Positions 6,247 to 9,059 of a stretch of 9,059 bases of DNA are shown in pieces. The notes below the pieces were generated by a model. The model saw only the letters and a program-made list of their open reading frames with translations, was not told where the DNA came from and did no database searches. The position numbers were made by a program, and so were the translations under genes. The DNA comes from Bacteroidota bacterium (GTDB lineage Bacteria > Bacteroidota > Bacteroidia > Chitinophagales > Chitinophagaceae). Within the stretch, counting starts at the first letter, position 1. The number at the start of each line of letters is the position of its first letter. The stretch spans positions 1 through 9,059 of the forward strand of contig JAEZAY010000252.1 in NCBI GenBank assembly GCA_023427575.1, written 5' to 3'.

Positions 6247-8649
6247 CTATGCCAATGCCACTTCCAGCACCTGCTGCATGGTTTTTACGTAATGAAATTT
6301 AAGTCCCTTAATAAATTCCGGATCAATTTCCGTAACATCCCTTTCATTCTGCCAGCAGAGGATAATTTCTTTTAAGCCCGCTCTTTTTGCAGCCAGGATT
6401 TTTTCCTTGATTCCGCCTACGGGCAATACCTGGCCTCGCAGGGTGATCTCACCGGTCATAGCCAGGTAAGAACGAACTCTTCTGCCTGTCATAGCGGAAG
6501 CAATTGAGGTAATCATCGTAACCCCCGCACTGGGTCCATCTTTCGGCACCGCGCCCTCAGGTACGTGAACATGTACGGTTTGTTTGGCAAAAGCCCCCGG
6601 ATCAAGCCCCAGTTTTTTGGCATTCGAATGCAGGTAGGTCAGGGCCGTGGTAGCGCTTTCTTTCATCACATTGCCAAGGTTACCGGTAAGTTTCAGTTCT
6701 CCCTTTCCTTCACTCAAACTGGTTTCAATAAATAAGATATCACCCCCTACATAGGTCCAGGCAAGTCCAACCGCCACGCCGGGCATATAGGCAACCTTAT
6801 ACATTTCATTATTGTATTTCGAGCGGCCGAGAATTTTTTCAATATCCCGCACCGTGAGAATGGATTTCAATTTTCCATTCATCGCGTACTCTTTGGCAGC
6901 ATATCGCATTACCGAGGCCAGTTGCCGGTCGAGTTCCCGCACGCCGCTTTCCCGGGTATAATCCTGGATCACTTTATCCAGCACTTTTTCTCCCAGTTTA
7001 AAATTGACTTTTTCCAGCCCGTGCATTTCTCTTTGTTTCGGAACCAGATGTCTTTTGGCGATTTCAATCTTTTCTTCAACGGCATATCCGCTGAGATGGA
7101 TGATCTCCAGCCGGTCGCGCAGGGCGGGCTGAATATTATTAATATCGTTGGCTGTTGCAATGAACAGGATCCTGCTGAGATCATATTCAAGCTCCAGGTA
7201 ATTATCGTAAAAGCTGTTATTCTGCTCGGGATCCAGCACTTCCAGAAGCGCCGATGAAGGATCGCCCCGCATATCATGCCCCACCTTATCAATTTCGTCG
7301 AGAATCATAACCGGATTGCCCGATTTTACTTTACGGATCGATTGCAGGATCCGGCCCGGCATGGCGCCGATATAGGTTTTCCGGTGGCCGCGGATCTCGC
7401 TTTCATCATGCAGCCCACCGAGGCTTAGGCGAACATATTTCCGTCCAATAGCACTGGCAATACTTCTGCCCAGCGAGGTTTTTCCAATTCCCGGAGGTCC
7501 AACAAAACAAAGAATCGGACTTTTCATATCCCCTTTCAACTTTAATACGGCAAGGTATTCCAGTATCCTTTCCTTGATCTTTTTCATCCCGTAATGATCC
7601 GCATCCAGGATTTTTTTTGCATTTTTCAGATCATAATGATCGTCGGTATATTCTTCCCAGGGCAGTTCAAGCATCAGGTCAAGATGATTGTACACCACCG
7701 AGTAATCCGGTGTGCTTGGATGCATTCTTTCCAGCTTTTCAATTCCCTTCCGGAACATATCCTTTGCAGCCTGCGGCCATTTTTTGGTCTCCGCTTTTTT
7801 CTGCATTTCCTTCAATTCCCGGTCGTTGGAATCACCGCCCAGCTCATCCTTAATGCTCTTTAACTGCTGCTGCAAGAAATACTCGCGTTGCTGTTTGTCA
7901 AGCTCCGTTTTTGTTTTTGTGGTTACCTTGTTTTTCAGCTCCGCAAACTGCAATTCCCTTTGCAATAACTGCATCAGTAAATCGGCACGGGCCTGAATAT
8001 GATTCAGCTCCAGCAGTTTTTGTTTTTCCACCAGATCGGTATTCAGATTGCTGGAAATAAAATGGATCAGGAATGAAGGGTTTTCAATATTCTTTAAGAT
8101 TATTCCGGCCTCCGAAGGGATATTGGGCGAAAGATGAATGATTTCGGTGGCAAGGTCTTTTATGTTTGACACGTAAGCATCAAAATCTTCGTCTTTTGGA
8201 GCCACCTCATCTTCCAGCAATTCGATCGAAGCCTTGAAATACGGATCATCGGTATGAATGGTATCAATCTTGAATCTTTTCCTTCCCTGGATAATCACCG
8301 TAGTTCCGCCATCGGGCATCTTTATCAATTTGATGATCCGGGCCACCGTACCAATATCTTCCAGATCCGTAATTCCCGGATCTTCCACATTACTGTCTTT
8401 TTGCGCCACAACCCCAACCACCTTGTCAGTCTTATACGCATCATTTACCGCTTTAATACTTTTGTCCCGACCAACGGTAATCGGCAATACCACGCCGGGA
8501 AACAAAACAGTATTGCGCAAAGGCAGCAGCGCCAGCTCGGAGGGAATTATAAGATCCTGGCCTGAATCATTTTCATTTTCATTTAAAGGAATAATGGGTA
8601 AAAAATCCATTTCATCTTCTGGCATAAACAAACTACGGGTTCCTTTCAT
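6247..8649 (-). CDS. lon: ATP-dependent Lon protease
   Basis: Lon is a cytoplasmic hexameric AAA+ serine protease that removes misfolded and selected regulatory proteins. The 800-residue product has a short acidic N-terminal extension (1-36) and the Lon N-terminal substrate domain, beginning LLPLRNTVLFPGVVLP (41-56). A helical, coiled-coil-like region follows at about 205-300. The AAA+ module has Walker A GPPGIGKT (384-391) and Walker B MILDEID (448-454), with arginines R511 and R513 in the finger region. The C-terminal protease domain has catalytic S707 in PKDGPSAG and K750 in GGIKEK, exactly 43 residues apart as in the E. coli enzyme. All key residues are intact and the length is close to the usual 780-820. 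The ATG at 8647-8649 is chosen; a second Met at residue 9 is a less likely start. It is transcribed alone, convergent with the DUF1080 gene. No known heat-shock operator was recognised upstream. Confidence 0.98.
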   Translation of the reverse strand: MKGTRSLFMPEDEMDFLPIIPLNENENDSGQDLIIPSELALLPLRNTVLFPGVVLPITVGRDKSIKAVNDAYKTDKVVGVVAQKDSNVEDPGITDLEDIGTVARIIKLIKMPDGGTTVIIQGRKRFKIDTIHTDDPYFKASIELLEDEVAPKDEDFDAYVSNIKDLATEIIHLSPNIPSEAGIILKNIENPSFLIHFISSNLNTDLVEKQKLLELNHIQARADLLMQLLQRELQFAELKNKVTTKTKTELDKQQREYFLQQQLKSIKDELGGDSNDRELKEMQKKAETKKWPQAAKDMFRKGIEKLERMHPSTPDYSVVYNHLDLMLELPWEEYTDDHYDLKNAKKILDADHYGMKKIKERILEYLAVLKLKGDMKSPILCFVGPPGIGKTSLGRSIASAIGRKYVRLSLGGLHDESEIRGHRKTYIGAMPGRILQSIRKVKSGNPVMILDEIDKVGHDMRGDPSSALLEVLDPEQNNSFYDNYLELEYDLSRILFIATANDINNIQPALRDRLEIIHLSGYAVEEKIEIAKRHLVPKQREMHGLEKVNFKLGEKVLDKVIQDYTRESGVRELDRQLASVMRYAAKEYAMNGKLKSILTVRDIEKILGRSKYNNEMYKVAYMPGVAVGLAWTYVGGDILFIETSLSEGKGELKLTGNLGNVMKESATTALTYLHSNAKKLGLDPGAFAKQTVHVHVPEGAVPKDGPSAGVTMITSIASAMTGRRVRSYLAMTGEITLRGQVLPVGGIKEKILAAKRAGLKEIILCWQNERDVTEIDPEFIKGLKFHYVKTMQQVLEVALA

Positions 8650-8767
8650 AATTCTAATTACTATGACAAAATAACACGATCAGGGGCTAATATCCTAGCT
8701 TTTCATGTAAGTGGATATGTAGGTCAAGTTTGATGCCAGTTGAAATTTCCGGTTTTGGGATGACAAG

Positions 8768-8781
8768 CCGGATTGATCCGG
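8768..8781. repeat. 14-base palindrome upstream of lon (possible operator)
   Basis: CCGGAT-TG-ATCCGG is a perfect 6-bp inverted repeat with a 2-base gap, about 119 bases upstream of the lon start. Its size and symmetry fit a dimeric regulator site, but no known regulator motif is recognised, and CCGGA is common elsewhere in this window. Confidence 0.35.
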
Positions 8782-8862
8782 AGAAGATATATTGGGCAGT
8801 GGTGTCCAGTTAATAATTTTCCATTCACCCGAAACCTCTTTATTAATAGTGAATTAGGAACA

Positions 8863-8908
8863 GTCATTGTAAATGACCCCTTCCACTTTTTTTTAGAAAA
8901 AAAGTGGA
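8863..8908. repeat. Two adjacent hairpins upstream of lon
   Basis: The first is GTCATT (8863-8868), loop GTA, AATGAC (8872-8877). The second has a 12-bp perfect stem, 8882-8893 with 8897-8908, made of TCCAC plus T-run paired with A-run plus GTGGA around a TAG loop. Neither strand shows a T-run directly outside the second stem, so it is not a typical terminator. It could be a remnant of a 3' end, a processed RNA structure or a DNA-shape element. Confidence 0.5.
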
Positions 8909-9059
8909 GCAAAAAAATCGGGCTGCGGAATAAATCCTAAAAATTGAAACTTCCGGCTAAATAAAAATAAGTTACAACAAAATAATATAACCCAGCAGCA
9001 GTAGGACTTACGAGCCAAAGATCATTTCCCAGCTTTGGTAACAACTATTTTTATTTTAT

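Larger units (their letters stand above)
8650..9059. other. 410-base gene-free region upstream of lon with short inverted repeats
   Basis: I find no convincing gene here. It must contain the lon promoter on the minus strand. The nearest candidate is a one-mismatch -7 box (TTATTTTG on the minus strand, 8667-8674), 17 bases before the ATG, without a clear -33 partner. The region holds a 14-base palindrome (8768-8781), two adjacent hairpins (8863-8877 and 8882-8908), and a 7-bp stem at 9014-9020/9033-9039 with a 12-base loop and one G-T pair. The last 60 bases are very AT-rich. Confidence 0.6.

Noticed and set aside
8724..8912. A 62-codon minus-strand reading frame upstream of lon
   Set aside because: It spans the palindrome and the two hairpins, so its residues are fixed by structure. 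It shows no recognisable domain or signal and no promoter, and I judge it chance.
9014..9039. Stem of 7 bp with a 12-base loop near the right edge, as a tRNA or terminator
   Set aside because: There is no cloverleaf, and the T-rich stretch starts several bases after the stem. It is too weak to call and too close to the edge to judge.

Overview
The window looks like an ordinary chromosomal segment of a member of Bacteroidota, most likely from or near the Chitinophagaceae. This is inferred from three things. One protein joins a bacterial HU-CCDC81-like domain, a membrane helix and a SPOR-like domain. An FKBP isomerase is made as a small lipoprotein. TAnnTTTG promoter boxes, typical of this phylum, sit close to two start codons, and Shine-Dalgarno sequences are not obvious. 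I see no mobile element, CRISPR array, rRNA or tRNA.

Positions 1-2657 run left to right. They hold the C-terminal part of a concentrative nucleoside transporter (NupC/CNT family, cut by the window edge), the radical-SAM aminofutalosine synthase MqnE of the futalosine menaquinone pathway, a small two-helix membrane protein of unknown function, and an FKBP-type peptidyl-prolyl isomerase lipoprotein. A clear intrinsic terminator at about 2683-2707 closes this block.

Positions 2658-6200 are also on the plus strand. They hold a single-chain iron-sulfur L-serine ammonia-lyase that ends in cysteine, the HU-like/SPOR membrane protein, and a secreted DUF1080 (3-keto-disaccharide hydrolase family) protein. 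A long inverted repeat with A and T runs on both sides (6161-6198) serves as a shared terminator between the DUF1080 gene and lon, which converge on it.

Positions 6247-8649 hold lon on the minus strand, complete, with intact ATPase and Ser-Lys protease motifs. The last 410 bases (8650-9059), upstream of lon, have no convincing gene but several short inverted repeats.

The genes do not form one pathway. They are housekeeping functions: nucleoside uptake, quinone synthesis, envelope protein folding, serine breakdown, a possible link between chromosome and envelope, sugar processing and protein quality control. No new multi-gene system is evident. The points most worth a second look are the HU/SPOR membrane protein, the heavy use of forced TTG/GTG starts (four of six complete genes), the promoter boxes almost touching start codons, the C-terminal cysteine of the serine dehydratase, and the structured region upstream of lon.
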